64,000 nucleotides of DNA, taken from the NCBI GenBank assembly GCA_965662345.1, contig CBFIHE010000010.1, positions 16,847-80,846 of the forward strand. The letters run 5' to 3'. Made by a program: the position numbers and the translations under genes. Origin of the DNA: UBA6049 sp965662345. GTDB lineage: Bacteria; Bacteroidota; Bacteroidia; Flavobacteriales_G; Salibacteraceae. Below, piece after piece: positions 15,858 to 25,942 of the stretch; position 1 is the first letter of the stretch; each line of letters starts with the position of its first letter. Under the pieces are notes generated by a model that saw nothing but the letters and a program-made list of their open reading frames with translations, was not told where the DNA came from and ran no database searches.

Positions 15858-17453
15858 ATGAGTCTAACAGAAGAAATAGCTAAGCGAAAAACCTTCGCCA
15901 TTATATCGCACCCCGATGCAGGTAAAACAACATTGACCGAAAAGCTCCTATTATTTGGTGGGGCCATTCAAGTAGCGGGTGCAGTTAAAAACAATAAGAT
16001 TAAGAAAACAGCTGCGTCAGATTTCATGGAAATTGAAAAGCAACGTGGTATTTCTGTGGCTACCTCTGTAATGACCTTTGAATACAAGGATACCATTGTT
16101 AACTTGTTAGATACTCCTGGCCACAAAGACTTTGCAGAAGACACGTACCGAACGCTTACGGCCGTAGATAGCGTAATAATGGTCATTGATGCAGCGAATG
16201 GTGTTGAGGCACAAACTGAGCGCTTAATGGAAGTCTGCAGAATGCGAAAAACTCCCGTGCTCACGTTTATCAATAAGTTAGACCGCGAAGGACAAGACCC
16301 ATTCGATCTTTTAGATGAAATTGAAGAAAAGCTAGGTATAAAGGTACGGCCACTAAGCTGGCCAATTGGTATGGGGCCCCGGTTTAAGGGCGTTTATAAT
16401 TTATTTGAGAAGAACCTGAACCTGTTTAGCGCTAATAAAACGAAAATAGAAGAAGAACTTGTTAGAATTAATGATCTTAATGACTCTGGCTTAGACGATA
16501 TTATTGGCGAAGAGCCTGCTTCTTTACTGCGCGATGATCTGGAATTAATTGAAGGCGTATACGACCCCTTTGATACAGAAGCCTATCTAAGAGGTGAGGT
16601 TGCTCCCGTTTTCTTTGGAAGTGCATTGAACAATTTTGGGGTACGCGAATTATTAGATGCCTTCGTTCGCTTTGCCCCTAACCCAGGGTTTAGACCTACA
16701 GATGCCAGAGATATTGAGCCAACCGACCCTAAATTCTCTGGTTTTATTTTCAAGATCCACGCTAATATAGACCCCAAACACAGAGATAGGATTGCGTTTT
16801 TAAGGGTTGTCTCTGGCAAATTTGAGCGCAACAAATTTTATCAGCATACGCGATTGGATAAAAAATTGAAGTTTGCCAACCCCTACTCTTTCTTGGCACG
16901 CTCCAAAGAGGTAGTAGATGAAGCATTTCCGGGTGATGTAATTGGCCTGTATGATACGGGTAGCTTTAATATTGGAGATACGCTAACAACTGGCGAAAAA
17001 CTCCGATTTAAAGGTATTCCAAGCTTTAGCCCAGAAATTTTCAAAGAAGTGATTAACGATGACCCTATGAAAACCAAGCAATTGGAAAAAGGGGTTAGAC
17101 AACTTGCAGAAGAAGGTGTAGCTCAACTATTTACTCAACAACCAGGAAACATTAAAATCATTGGTACTGTTGGTGAACTTCAGTTTGAGGTTATTCAATA
17201 CCGATTGAAGAATGAGTATGGTGCCTCTTGCTCCTTCCAAGCCAAACCCTTTCACAAGGCTACTTGGCTAACTGGTGATGAAGAAAAACTGACAGATTTT
17301 GTTCGAATAAAAAACAGACAAATTGCCTCAGACAAGGATGGAAACTATGTATACCTAGCAGAATCTCCATTTATGCTCCAAACCGCACAACGAGACTATC
17401 CTGAAATCACCTTCCATACAACGAGTGAGTTTAAAGTAGCAGAGGAGGCTTAA
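15858..17453 (+). CDS. prfC: Peptide chain release factor 3
   Basis: A 531-residue translational GTPase, RF3, which removes RF1/RF2 from the ribosome after termination. G motifs are SHPDAGKTTLTEKLL (G1, near residue 18), KQRGISVATS (switch I), LLDTPGHKDFAEDTYRTL (G3, near 80) and TFINKLDRE (G4, near 139), with the RF3-type spacing FAEDTYRTL. Domains II and III follow, including GEKLRFKGIPSFSPE and GELQFEVIQYRLKNEYG. Length is typical. An acyltransferase gene follows immediately. Confidence 0.96.
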   Translation: MSLTEEIAKRKTFAIISHPDAGKTTLTEKLLLFGGAIQVAGAVKNNKIKKTAASDFMEIEKQRGISVATSVMTFEYKDTIVNLLDTPGHKDFAEDTYRTLTAVDSVIMVIDAANGVEAQTERLMEVCRMRKTPVLTFINKLDREGQDPFDLLDEIEEKLGIKVRPLSWPIGMGPRFKGVYNLFEKNLNLFSANKTKIEEELVRINDLNDSGLDDIIGEEPASLLRDDLELIEGVYDPFDTEAYLRGEVAPVFFGSALNNFGVRELLDAFVRFAPNPGFRPTDARDIEPTDPKFSGFIFKIHANIDPKHRDRIAFLRVVSGKFERNKFYQHTRLDKKLKFANPYSFLARSKEVVDEAFPGDVIGLYDTGSFNIGDTLTTGEKLRFKGIPSFSPEIFKEVINDDPMKTKQLEKGVRQLAEEGVAQLFTQQPGNIKIIGTVGELQFEVIQYRLKNEYGASCSFQAKPFHKATWLTGDEEKLTDFVRIKNRQIASDKDGNYVYLAESPFMLQTAQRDYPEITFHTTSEFKVAEEA

Positions 17454-18365
17454 ATGTTATCGCGAATTGGTGTTGGTGTACTTGTTGGATTGTCAAAACT
17501 CTCCTTTACTGTGCTTTATGCACTTTCAGACATACTATACTTTTTGATCTTTGGTATTCTTGGTTATCGCAAGAAGGTAATCTTGAATAACATCAAAAAC
17601 TCATTTCCTGAAAAATCAACAGAAGAGCACCATCGCATTGCCACAACCTTCAGTAAGTATCTGGTAGATGTTCTTGTAGAAAGTATTAAGATATACTCCA
17701 TTTCTAAAGAAGAGCTTCAACGTAGAATGTATGTCACCTTTTCTCCTGAATATCAGCAATGTGTTAAAGATGGTAGAAATGCCATTGTAGTACTTGGTCA
17801 TCAAGGTAATTGGGAATATGCACAGTTATCTTTTAGCGCTCAGAAATACAGGCAAGCGTTTATTGGCGTGTACAAAGCCATAAAAAACAAAGCAATTAGC
17901 GATGTAATGCTCCAATCGCGTTCTAAATTTGGTACGATACTTATAGAAACCCAAGAGTTTAAAGACGGACTAGGAAAATATGTTAAACAAAACATACCCG
18001 TAGTACTTGGTCTAATGGCAGACCAAGCTCCTCAGGCAAAAAGAGGATATTGGATGCGTTTTCTAAATCAAGACACACCTGTATTCTTGGGTCCAGAGAG
18101 ATATGCAAAACGCCTTAATGCACCTGTATTCTTTGGAGCTGTAAAGCGAGTAAAACGCGGTTATTACACGTTAGATATTGAACCTTTGGTTTTAAACCCT
18201 ATGGATACAGCCGATGGCGAAATAACGGAAAAGCATGTTCTTAGATTAGAAGAAGAAATAAAAGCAGATCCAGAATATTGGTTATGGTCGCACAAACGCT
18301 GGAAACGTACACGACCAGAAAGCCTTAAGTCAGCACAAATTAGCACCCGATATCCTGGTAAGTGA
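17454..18365 (+). CDS. LpxL/HtrB-like lipid A (lysophospholipid) acyltransferase
   Basis: A 303-residue inner-membrane acyltransferase of the LpxL/LpxM/HtrB family, which adds secondary acyl chains to lipid A or a related lipid. The catalytic pair is in LGHQGNWE (His116 and Glu121, H(x4)E form), and MADQAPQAKRG (near residue 187) with FLGPERYAKRLNAPVFFG are family blocks; the C-terminal YWLWSHKRWKR is also typical. A hydrophobic N-terminal anchor covers residues 5-37. It begins at the base after the prfC stop, so the two are one operon. Its stop abuts the stop of the convergent endonuclease gene. Confidence 0.9.
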   Translation: MLSRIGVGVLVGLSKLSFTVLYALSDILYFLIFGILGYRKKVILNNIKNSFPEKSTEEHHRIATTFSKYLVDVLVESIKIYSISKEELQRRMYVTFSPEYQQCVKDGRNAIVVLGHQGNWEYAQLSFSAQKYRQAFIGVYKAIKNKAISDVMLQSRSKFGTILIETQEFKDGLGKYVKQNIPVVLGLMADQAPQAKRGYWMRFLNQDTPVFLGPERYAKRLNAPVFFGAVKRVKRGYYTLDIEPLVLNPMDTADGEITEKHVLRLEEEIKADPEYWLWSHKRWKRTRPESLKSAQISTRYPGK

Positions 18366-19916
18366 TTATCTAACCACCAACGTTGTTGCTTTAAAAGTAC
18401 CCTCTTCTGAAATCCCGTTGAAGTAGTATAACCCTGCAGGAAGATTTTCTACATTCCAAAAAGAACGTTTCGCTTTGGTATGACTCACAACTACACCACG
18501 AACATCTACGATAGTTACATTAGATAAGCCTGATGTTGCGTAAATGATATCTTGAGAAGGGTTAGGATAGATAGAAATCTTCTCATTCAAGGTATTATCT
18601 TCTCCTCCTGAAGCATTCTCCCCTTCTAGATGCAGCGTGTATGTACCTGCAGCATCATCTGTTTGCAGTGTAAGTAAACCCGTTTCAGATGCACCAGTGC
18701 TTAAAAAATCTATTTCAATAAGAACACCCTCTCCAGGTTGCACATCAGAATCTCCAACCGTGTCTACAGCAAAACCTACTGAATTGCTTAGCTGAACACC
18801 TGAAATAGTAATCACTTCCGTTCCTTTATTCATGAAGAAAGCATAGCCTGTTGATCCTTGAATTAAGCTTAAGGTGTCATCAGATAATTCTGCTAAAGAA
18901 GTACTTGGAAAGTCTCCATTGCTGGTAAAGCTGGTAAACCGCTCTGCAAACTGTGGATAATCAATGAAAGGGTTACGATTTCCTTGATATTGAGCAATCT
19001 CGTTATTCCGTTGTGCCTCTGAAGAACTTACTGGAAAATCATCATTCCAAGTACGAAGAATGTTTTCTTGACTTGCAAAATGATTGCTGTAATCTTGGTA
19101 CCTAATAACAAAGTACATCATAGCTCTTGCGGTCTTACCCTTTTGAACATCTCTAGGCTCAAAGCGGGAGCTATTCTTTTTAGAACCACCTTGGCTCCAG
19201 CTAGGATTAGTAACCATTCCAAAGGGCAGATTCCCACGTTGACTATTGGCATTTACATCTGTTGGAAACAAATGAAATATATCGCTTTTCATGGGCTCAT
19301 TACTATTGAAAAAGCCTTGCGGAAAAGTATGCTCACAATTGAAACTATTTGCGTTAGCTCCAGCACGTGTGTTGAACGTAGCTGTTCTACCCGTATATGC
19401 GCACGTTACATCTCCACCCGCATTGTCTATCTCTGCATACATACGGTCTCTTGCGGTATTGTATCCAAGGGAATTCTGTCCTTGTTGAGCTGCAGATTTC
19501 AAGGCAGTCTTAAGCGCTTCACCAGATTTATTCTGAGTTCCAGAGTATCGGCCCATGCTGTAAGAAACACTGTTGTATAGCTGTACTCCATATGTTCCAT
19601 ACCCCTCAACAACAAGCGGTAAGGCATAAGCATGATTCATATTATGCTGAGAGTAACAGGCTACTTCCAACGTTTCACTACTACCTGCCTGTATATTCAA
19701 CATGGAAGCAAGCGGCTTAAATACCGTGTCTCCAAAAGCTAAGTAAGGGTCTCCAACCTGTACCTCAATATCCTCTGAATACCCATTGGATATTATTACT
19801 TCTAGTGTGTCTAGCTCTTCTGCTGTTTGACTGTTGGAGTAAATGAAATTCGTAGTGATTTGCGCTTGACTCATAAAGGTGAGCGATAGCGCAATAATGG
19901 TCATTACTTGTTGCAT
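18366..19916 (-). CDS. Secreted endonuclease I with T9SS type-A sorting domain
   Basis: A non-specific extracellular nuclease of the endonuclease I (EndA/bacterial DNase I-like) family. After a signal peptide (MQQVMTIIALSLTFMSQAQ) come an Ig-like beta domain, then the nuclease core with FNCEHTFPQGFF, MKSDIFHLFPTDVNANSQRG (beta-beta-alpha metal site), SRFEPRDVQKG and YFVIRYQ. A second beta domain and a T9SS type-A tail (ISIYPNPS to the end) follow, so it should cross the outer membrane by type IX secretion. I chose the ATG at 19916: the frame is open to 20003, but the extra residues carry no signal and the -7 box at 19933-19940 lies inside that extension. About 516 residues. Confidence 0.9.
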   Translation of the reverse strand: MQQVMTIIALSLTFMSQAQITTNFIYSNSQTAEELDTLEVIISNGYSEDIEVQVGDPYLAFGDTVFKPLASMLNIQAGSSETLEVACYSQHNMNHAYALPLVVEGYGTYGVQLYNSVSYSMGRYSGTQNKSGEALKTALKSAAQQGQNSLGYNTARDRMYAEIDNAGGDVTCAYTGRTATFNTRAGANANSFNCEHTFPQGFFNSNEPMKSDIFHLFPTDVNANSQRGNLPFGMVTNPSWSQGGSKKNSSRFEPRDVQKGKTARAMMYFVIRYQDYSNHFASQENILRTWNDDFPVSSSEAQRNNEIAQYQGNRNPFIDYPQFAERFTSFTSNGDFPSTSLAELSDDTLSLIQGSTGYAFFMNKGTEVITISGVQLSNSVGFAVDTVGDSDVQPGEGVLIEIDFLSTGASETGLLTLQTDDAAGTYTLHLEGENASGGEDNTLNEKISIYPNPSQDIIYATSGLSNVTIVDVRGVVVSHTKAKRSFWNVENLPAGLYYFNGISEEGTFKATTLVVR

Positions 19917-19932
19917 AATCTTAAATTGAATG

Positions 19933-19940
19933 CAAAGGTA
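19933..19940 (-). promoter_or_regulatory. -7 promoter box of the endonuclease gene
   Basis: On the minus strand TACCTTTG matches TAnnTTTG exactly, 16 nt before the ATG at 19916, which supports that start over a longer open frame. Confidence 0.5.
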
Positions 19941-19984
19941 TCGGAATACCCGACATCGCCCTAAGTTTAGCATTAAATAAGGTC

Positions 19985-19992
19985 TATATTTG
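19985..19992 (+). promoter_or_regulatory. -7 promoter box of the outer-membrane protein gene
   Basis: TATATTTG matches TAnnTTTG exactly and lies 20 nt before the ATG at 20013, in the divergent region shared with the endonuclease promoter. Confidence 0.5.
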
Positions 19993-20012
19993 TTCTCATT
20001 CAATAGCTGAAA

Positions 20013-20627
20013 ATGAAAAATCTAAGTACACAAATCGCAGTAATTGCGAGTTTATTATTTGCTATTCATGCACATGCCCAAGAGCAAACATACCTTTTCA
20101 AAGACTCTACACAGTTAGGTGGTTACATTGGCCCAGGTTATCAAATGACAGCAATTGGAGGTCAGTATAGTGGTCAGTTCACTATAAGAGGTGGCTTTGC
20201 ACTAAATAACAAATTTGCATTGGGCATTCATGTAGCTGAGATGATGAACGACATGAATCCGAAACAGGTGCCAGATGATGTTCAACTACCAGAAGGAAGT
20301 GAAATTGATATTGCTTACAATGAGGCTGGTATTGACTTCTTATATTCTCCCAAAAGCATGGACATGTTTCACCTTAGCTATGGCGTAGCTGCTACATGGG
20401 GTAAGGTACAGCTTACAGGAGATGAAACTAATTACGGCCGAGCATCTGTTGCATGCGTAATTCCTCAAATAAATTTTGGTGTAAACCTATTGCCATGGAT
20501 GAAGTTTCAGGCAGGGTTTGGTTACAGAATAGCTTCTGAACTAAAGGGGCTTGAGGAATTTGGTCTAGGGTCAAGGTCTATGAACGCTCCCAACGTGCAA
20601 TTTGGCGTGTATTTAGGTAGGTATTAG
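20013..20627 (+). CDS. Outer-membrane beta-barrel protein, unknown function
   Basis: A 204-residue exported protein with a signal peptide (MKNLSTQIAVIASLLFAIHAHAQ). The mature part alternates hydrophobic and polar residues in short glycine-rich strands (for example YIGPGYQMTAIGGQYSGQF and GVAATWGKVQL) and ends in FGVYLGRY, a C-terminal aromatic strand as in small barrels. No known family is recognised. It stands alone between a promoter and a terminator. Confidence 0.75.
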   Translation: MKNLSTQIAVIASLLFAIHAHAQEQTYLFKDSTQLGGYIGPGYQMTAIGGQYSGQFTIRGGFALNNKFALGIHVAEMMNDMNPKQVPDDVQLPEGSEIDIAYNEAGIDFLYSPKSMDMFHLSYGVAATWGKVQLTGDETNYGRASVACVIPQINFGVNLLPWMKFQAGFGYRIASELKGLEEFGLGSRSMNAPNVQFGVYLGRY

Positions 20628-20649
20628 CATAACACATTAATTCTTAATA

Positions 20650-20676
20650 GGCCGGCACATTCTGTCGGTCTTTTTT
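20650..20676 (+). terminator. Rho-independent terminator
   Basis: The arms GGCCGGCA and TGTCGGTC (8 bp with two G-U pairs, loop CATTC) are followed by six Ts, 23 nt after the outer-membrane protein stop and just before the ABC-F gene. Confidence 0.8.
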
Positions 20677-20680
20677 GTTT

Positions 20681-22639
20681 ATGATTAGCATTAATAACAT
20701 AAGTGTTTCATTTTCTGGGAGAGATTTATTCAATGATATCTCATTCATTGTAAACCCTAAAGACCGTATAGGTTTAATTGGTAAAAATGGTGTTGGTAAA
20801 TCTACTCTGTTAAAAATCATCATGGGAATACAGCCCTCTGATAAAGGTGGTATTGCCATTTCATCTGGGGAGAGCATTGGCTACCTGCCTCAAGAGATTG
20901 TTATTGATTCAAAAAATACGGTTTTTGACGAGGCCATGACTGCATTTGCGCATGTGCTTGAGTTAGAAGAAGAGATTGAAAAAATCAACATCGCGTTAGC
21001 GGAAAGAACAGACTACGAAAGTGACTCTTACAACGACCTTATTCAATCTCTCTCAGAAAAGCACGAAAGACTAAATGTACTTGGAAGTGCAAAAGCAGAA
21101 AGTGAAGTTGAGAAAGTATTAAAAGGATTAGGGTTTAGTGATGATGAGTTTAATAGACCATTAAGCACCTTTAGCGGTGGGTGGCAGATGCGTGTGGAGT
21201 TGGCCAAATTACTTATTCAAAAGCCGTCTCTTCTGCTACTTGATGAGCCAACTAACCACTTAGATATTGAAGCCATTATGTGGCTAGAAGATTTTTTTAA
21301 ATCTTACCCTGGTGCCTTAATGATGATTTCTCACGACAGGATGTTTTTAGATGAGGTTACCAACAGAACCATTGAAATTGTTTTTGGAAAGATTTATGAT
21401 TACAGCGTTCCCTACTCAAAATACATGGTACTTAGAGAAGAGCGCTACGAGCAACAACTAGCCACACTGCGCAATCAGCAGAAATACATTGCCGAACAAG
21501 AACGATTCATTGAAAGATTTAAAGCGAAAGCCACAAAAGCTAAACAGGCGCAATCTAGAATGAAGGCTCTTGATAAAGTTAAAGTGCAACAGTTAGATGA
21601 ACTTGATAATACAGCAATAAAATTTCGCTTCCCGCCTGCACCTAGGTCTGGAGATGTTGCCGTGAAAGGAATAGCTGTATCTAAAACCTATGATGAGAAA
21701 GAGGTTCTGAACAAGATTGACTTTCAATTAGACCGTGGTAACCGAGTTGCTTTTGTGGGTCAAAACGGACAAGGTAAGTCTACCTTGGTTAAAATGATAA
21801 ATAATCAGACCCAGTTTGATGGAGAGCTTACCATAGGTCATAACATTAAGATTGGCTACTACGCCCAGGTGCAAGAAAACACCTTAGATAAAGACCAAAC
21901 AGTTCTAGAGACAATAGAACACGTAGCTCCTGAGGAGTGGAATAATGTCTCCAAAATAAGGGCACTATTGGGAGCCTTTTTGTTTGGTGAAGATGACATA
22001 GACAAACGTGTAAAGGTGCTATCTGGTGGAGAAAAGTCAAGGTTAGCATTGGCCAAGTTATTACTAGAGCCCTGTAACCTTCTTATTTTAGATGAGCCTA
22101 CCAATCACCTAGATATAGCTTCTAAAGAGGTACTCAAGGAAGCGTTACAAAATTACAATGGCACTTTAATTATTGTTTCCCATGATCGCGACTTCTTAGC
22201 TGGCCTTACCGATAGAACCTTTGAATTTGCTGATAAAAAAATCAAAGAACATTTAGGAGATATAAGTGAATTCCTATCAAAACACAGTGTAGAGAGCTTT
22301 AGAGCATTTGAGCAAACCGGTAAAAAGAAAGAAACAAGCAAAAAGCCAGGGACTACAAAAGAGAAACCTGCTCAAAAAGAGGACTATGCCACACGAAAGG
22401 CAAATGAAAAAGAGTTGAGAAAACTCAAAAACTCTGTGAAAAGGTGTGAAGATAAAATTGCAGAGTTAGAATCTTCTATTGAGAAGCTTGAAGAGAAAAT
22501 GCAAGACCCTGAACTGTTTTCAGATGCAGAAAAAAACAAAAAAGCCACTTTTGAGCATGCAGAGCTGAGTAGAAAATTAGGTACTGAGATGGCTAAATGG
22601 GAAGAGTTATGCCATGCAGTGGAACAGTTTAAAGGCTAA
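20681..22639 (+). CDS. ABC-F family ATPase (ribosome-associated)
   Basis: A soluble tandem ABC ATPase of about 652 residues without membrane domains, the ABC-F type that binds the ribosomal E site. NBD1 has Walker A GKNGVGKST and signature FSGGWQMRVELAK with LLLLDEPTNHLD; NBD2 has GQNGQGKST, LSGGEKSRLALAK and LLILDEPTNHLD. The charged inter-domain linker (about residues 245-320) and a C-terminal coiled coil (about 545-650) are typical of the Uup/YdiF branch. I use the ATG at 20681; a TTG two codons earlier lies in the terminator T-tract. Its 3' end overlaps the convergent histidine-kinase remnant by 4 bp. Confidence 0.93.
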   Translation: MISINNISVSFSGRDLFNDISFIVNPKDRIGLIGKNGVGKSTLLKIIMGIQPSDKGGIAISSGESIGYLPQEIVIDSKNTVFDEAMTAFAHVLELEEEIEKINIALAERTDYESDSYNDLIQSLSEKHERLNVLGSAKAESEVEKVLKGLGFSDDEFNRPLSTFSGGWQMRVELAKLLIQKPSLLLLDEPTNHLDIEAIMWLEDFFKSYPGALMMISHDRMFLDEVTNRTIEIVFGKIYDYSVPYSKYMVLREERYEQQLATLRNQQKYIAEQERFIERFKAKATKAKQAQSRMKALDKVKVQQLDELDNTAIKFRFPPAPRSGDVAVKGIAVSKTYDEKEVLNKIDFQLDRGNRVAFVGQNGQGKSTLVKMINNQTQFDGELTIGHNIKIGYYAQVQENTLDKDQTVLETIEHVAPEEWNNVSKIRALLGAFLFGEDDIDKRVKVLSGGEKSRLALAKLLLEPCNLLILDEPTNHLDIASKEVLKEALQNYNGTLIIVSHDRDFLAGLTDRTFEFADKKIKEHLGDISEFLSKHSVESFRAFEQTGKKKETSKKPGTTKEKPAQKEDYATRKANEKELRKLKNSVKRCEDKIAELESSIEKLEEKMQDPELFSDAEKNKKATFEHAELSRKLGTEMAKWEELCHAVEQFKG

Positions 22640-24979
22640 TCTGGTGAATTGGGAAATAACAAGTGAAACTCAGAGCCTTTATTAACCTCAGACTTAACCT
22701 GAATGGAGCCATTGTGCATTCGCATAAAATCTGCTACAATAAGTAAACCTAGCCCCGTACCTTTCTCCCCTTCTGTACCAGGTAATGTTTCGTTTTTACC
22801 TGGAATAAAAAGCGTAGCTGCTTTTTCTTTGGTCATTCCTACTCCCTCATCTTTCACAATTAAGTGAACTAAAGACTCATCTTTTTTATCAACAGAAATA
22901 GTGATGTTACCGTTACGAGGCGTAAACTTAATGGCGTTTGTGAGTAAGTTACTGAGGATAATATGGAACAAATTCTTGTCTGTAAAAATATCCATACCAC
23001 CGTCTTACCTTTTAAAATGTATGGTGATATTCTTAGAATTTGCTACGGTTTGTAATGGCTCTACACTTTTGTCTAATAAATGACCAAGTGCATAATGCTC
23101 TGGCTCAAATTCTATTCTGTTGCCTTTTACCCTACTCCACATCAACATATTAGTGAGAATATCATTCAACTGAGTGGCAGACTTACTCAACATAGATATA
23201 AGCTGCTTGGTGTTTGCACTCATATTCTCTGCACTCATGGTTTGCTCCACAATATCTGTTAACCCCATGATGTTAGCTACAGGGTAAGATCATGGCTGAG
23301 AATATCCATGAGCTTGTCTCTAAGCGCGACCATTTCTTGCAGTTCAGTAGAACACTGTCTTTGGGTTGTTGTATCTAAGTGTGTTCCAAATAATAAGGCA
23401 GGTTTTCCATGTTCATCGTACTCAACAACTCGCCCTTGATCTAAAATCCACATCCAAGTATCATCTGCATTCTTGATTCTATATTCTGATACATACATTG
23501 GAGATTCTCCCGCTAGGTGGGCATTCAATGTGTTTAATGTTGCCTCACTGTCATCTGGATGTACAAGATCTAGCCAAAAATCAAAGCCTACTTCCTTTCT
23601 ACCTTCTGGGTCAGGCTCAAAACCATGTAATTTCAACCAAGAATTATGAAGAAATACCTGCTTAGTCACTAAATTCCATTCCCACATCCCTATGTTACCG
23701 CCTTCAACACTAACTTGAAAGCGTTGCTGTGTAACTTTAAGCTCCGTGATGTCTGTATGAGTTCCAATAGCTACAAGCGGCTTAACATCACAGTCATAAT
23801 CTACCACTCTTCCATGGTCCCAAATCCAGATGTACTCACCTCGCTTTGTTTTTACTCGATGTTGAGAAGAATAAATTGAGCTTTCTCCACTGAGATGATT
23901 GTTTAAGGTGTCCATTACCTCTGGCAAGTCATCAGGATGAACAATCTTCTCCCAACTACTGACATGCTCTTTTATATCACCTCTATCGTACCCTAACTTG
24001 TTAAACCCGCGTTCGTTGAAAGAGCAAACTCCAGTTTGAATATTCCATTCCCAAACTCCCTGTCCCCCCGCATTTAAAGCTATTTGAAGCAGTTCTCTGC
24101 TCTTCTTTTCTCTTAACTGGAGGTATTTTAAATGAGCGATGTGCGAATGTGTGCCTATTAAGCGGGTAACCTTTCCGTCTTTGCCCCACTCTAAACCCTT
24201 TCCTTGTGTGAGCATCCACTTGTAGTCGCCTTCTTGAGTCCTCAATCTAAATTCAATGCGATAACTAGAGGATTTGCCCGTTATGTAGGCATTCAACTTT
24301 TCTTCAACTCTCTTAACATCATCAGGGTGTAAAATCTCTTTCCAAAAAGAGTATGTTGCTTTTTGTTCAGCTGGGTCATAGCCCTACATGGTTAACCAGC
24401 TTTCAGATGTTACTAGTTTGTTGTTTTTGATATCCCAATCCCATAAGGCCTCAGTTATAGCATCTAATAAGACGTTAAGCTTCTTTTTGTAGTCTTCAAG
24501 TGCCCGTTGATGTTGAACCTCTTCGGTTACATCATTTTGAACACCAAAATGCCCAATAACTGCCCCACCTTCATTATAAAAGACCTGATAAACACCTTGA
24601 ATGATTAGCAAATTGCCTTGCGAGTTTTTTCATTACTTAAGGTATCAAGCTTTCCATTATCAAGCATGTCACGCCAAAGTTTTAGCCCATACTCATCCGT
24701 TGGACTACCCAAAAAGCCTGCTGGGGTTTTGCCAATTAGATCTTTAATTTTCGCACCATAATGGTTTGCGAAAGCTTGGTTACACTCTACTACTTCTTGT
24801 GTTTTAAACAAGTTCAATAAAGCGTCTTCTTTGTCTTTTGCCTCTAGCTTGCTCCAAAATACAGGCTCTTCATTAAGCATTACGACAACACCGCTCAATG
24901 TTTGCTCAAAAACTTGTTTAATAAGCTGATACTGGAGCTTGCTATCTAATCTATTGGCTAATTGAGAACTCATTTGCAT
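22636..24979 (-). pseudogene. Decayed multi-PAS sensor histidine kinase (four lesions)
   Basis: Five consecutive minus-strand frames together spell one hybrid-free sensor kinase of about 780 residues: four PAS/PAS_3 domains, a dimerisation/phosphoacceptor domain and an ATPase domain with intact NLLTNAIKFTP, VKDEGVGM and GEKGTGLGL. Lesions in gene order: (1) a one-base frameshift near 24609 (KTRKA, then LLIIQGVYQ in another frame); (2) an in-frame TAG at 24382-24384 inside WLTM*GYDPAE, where Leu is usual; (3) a frameshift at about 23275-23290 inside the H-box, where SHDL runs into a stop while ANIMGLTD continues in the next frame, fitting loss of 4 bases; (4) an in-frame TAA at 23005-23007. 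No single full protein can be made. Sequencing error is unlikely to give four lesions in one gene in otherwise clean DNA. Confidence 0.9.
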
Positions 24980-25048
24980 TAAATACTAACAAGCCAAATA
25001 TAGAGCTAGTAAAAAGTATTAAAGATGATAGTTATCGGGAATTGAGTT

Positions 25049-25942
25049 TTACTCAATAGGAATACCTACATCGCTAATTAAGCGATACAACTCGTTGCCC
25101 GCCTCTTTGGGTAAACTTACTAAAGGCAACCTCACTTGATCTGAGTTTAACACTCCTAAAAGTTTCAGCATTATTTTTACTCCTGCTGGGTTTCCGTGAG
25201 CAAATAAAGCTGGAATAATATCTGAGAACAGTAAGTGATACTCACGTGCTTTAGTAAAGTCTCCTTCCAAACCAGCATGCACCATAGTAGAGAAACGCTT
25301 TGGTAGCGCATTAGCGAGAACTGAGATTACACCATCAGCGCCTGCTGCTAATTGAGGTACAATTAAGTTGTCATCACCAGAGAGCACCAAGAACCCATTG
25401 GGTTTGTTCTTTACTAGTTTGGTGAGTTGGTCTAGATCACCAGATGCCTCTTTAACGGCTACAACATTTTCAAAATCACGCGCTAACCGCAGCGTTGTTT
25501 CAGGCAGCATATTTGATGATGTTCTACCAGGAACATTGTATAATATAATGGGCAGTTCAGAGGCACTTGCCAAAGCAGCATAATGCTGGTATATTCCTTC
25601 TTGAGTAGGTTTATTATAATACGGGCTAGCAGATAGCAACGCATCAACACCAGTTAAATCTAGTGTTTCCAAACCTTCAACCAAAGCAGAAGTGTTATTG
25701 CCGCCATGACCAAAAACCACTGGAACACGCTTATTTACGGTTTCAAGGGCAAAATCAAGAACAGCTTGTTTCTCTTTTGCAGATAGTGTAGCAGATTCGC
25801 CAGTTGTACCTTGAACTACAATATAATTCACGCCACCTGTAATAATGTGATTAATAAGTTTTCCAAAGCCGGCATAATCTACAGTGCTATCGCTATTAAA
25901 TGGTGTAACTATTGCTACTCCTACTCCTCTAAACTGCTCCAT
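25049..25942 (-). CDS. dapA: 4-hydroxy-tetrahydrodipicolinate synthase
   Basis: A 297-residue DapA, which condenses pyruvate with aspartate semialdehyde in lysine and diaminopimelate synthesis. Catalytic residues are visible: Lys164 in VAVKEASGDL (Schiff base), Tyr135 in ILYNVPGRT, and the threonine pair in VVQGTTGES (46-47). Length is standard. Its start overlaps the upstream gene by 14 bp, placing it last in the operon beginning with prmC. The product feeds peptidoglycan cross-linking. Confidence 0.96.
   Translation of the reverse strand: MEQFRGVGVAIVTPFNSDSTVDYAGFGKLINHIITGGVNYIVVQGTTGESATLSAKEKQAVLDFALETVNKRVPVVFGHGGNNTSALVEGLETLDLTGVDALLSASPYYNKPTQEGIYQHYAALASASELPIILYNVPGRTSSNMLPETTLRLARDFENVVAVKEASGDLDQLTKLVKNKPNGFLVLSGDDNLIVPQLAAGADGVISVLANALPKRFSTMVHAGLEGDFTKAREYHLLFSDIIPALFAHGNPAGVKIMLKLLGVLNSDQVRLPLVSLPKEAGNELYRLISDVGIPIE

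Noticed and set aside
19917..20003. 29-residue extension of the secreted endonuclease
   Set aside because: A perfect -7 box lies inside it, and a standard signal peptide starts only at 19916.
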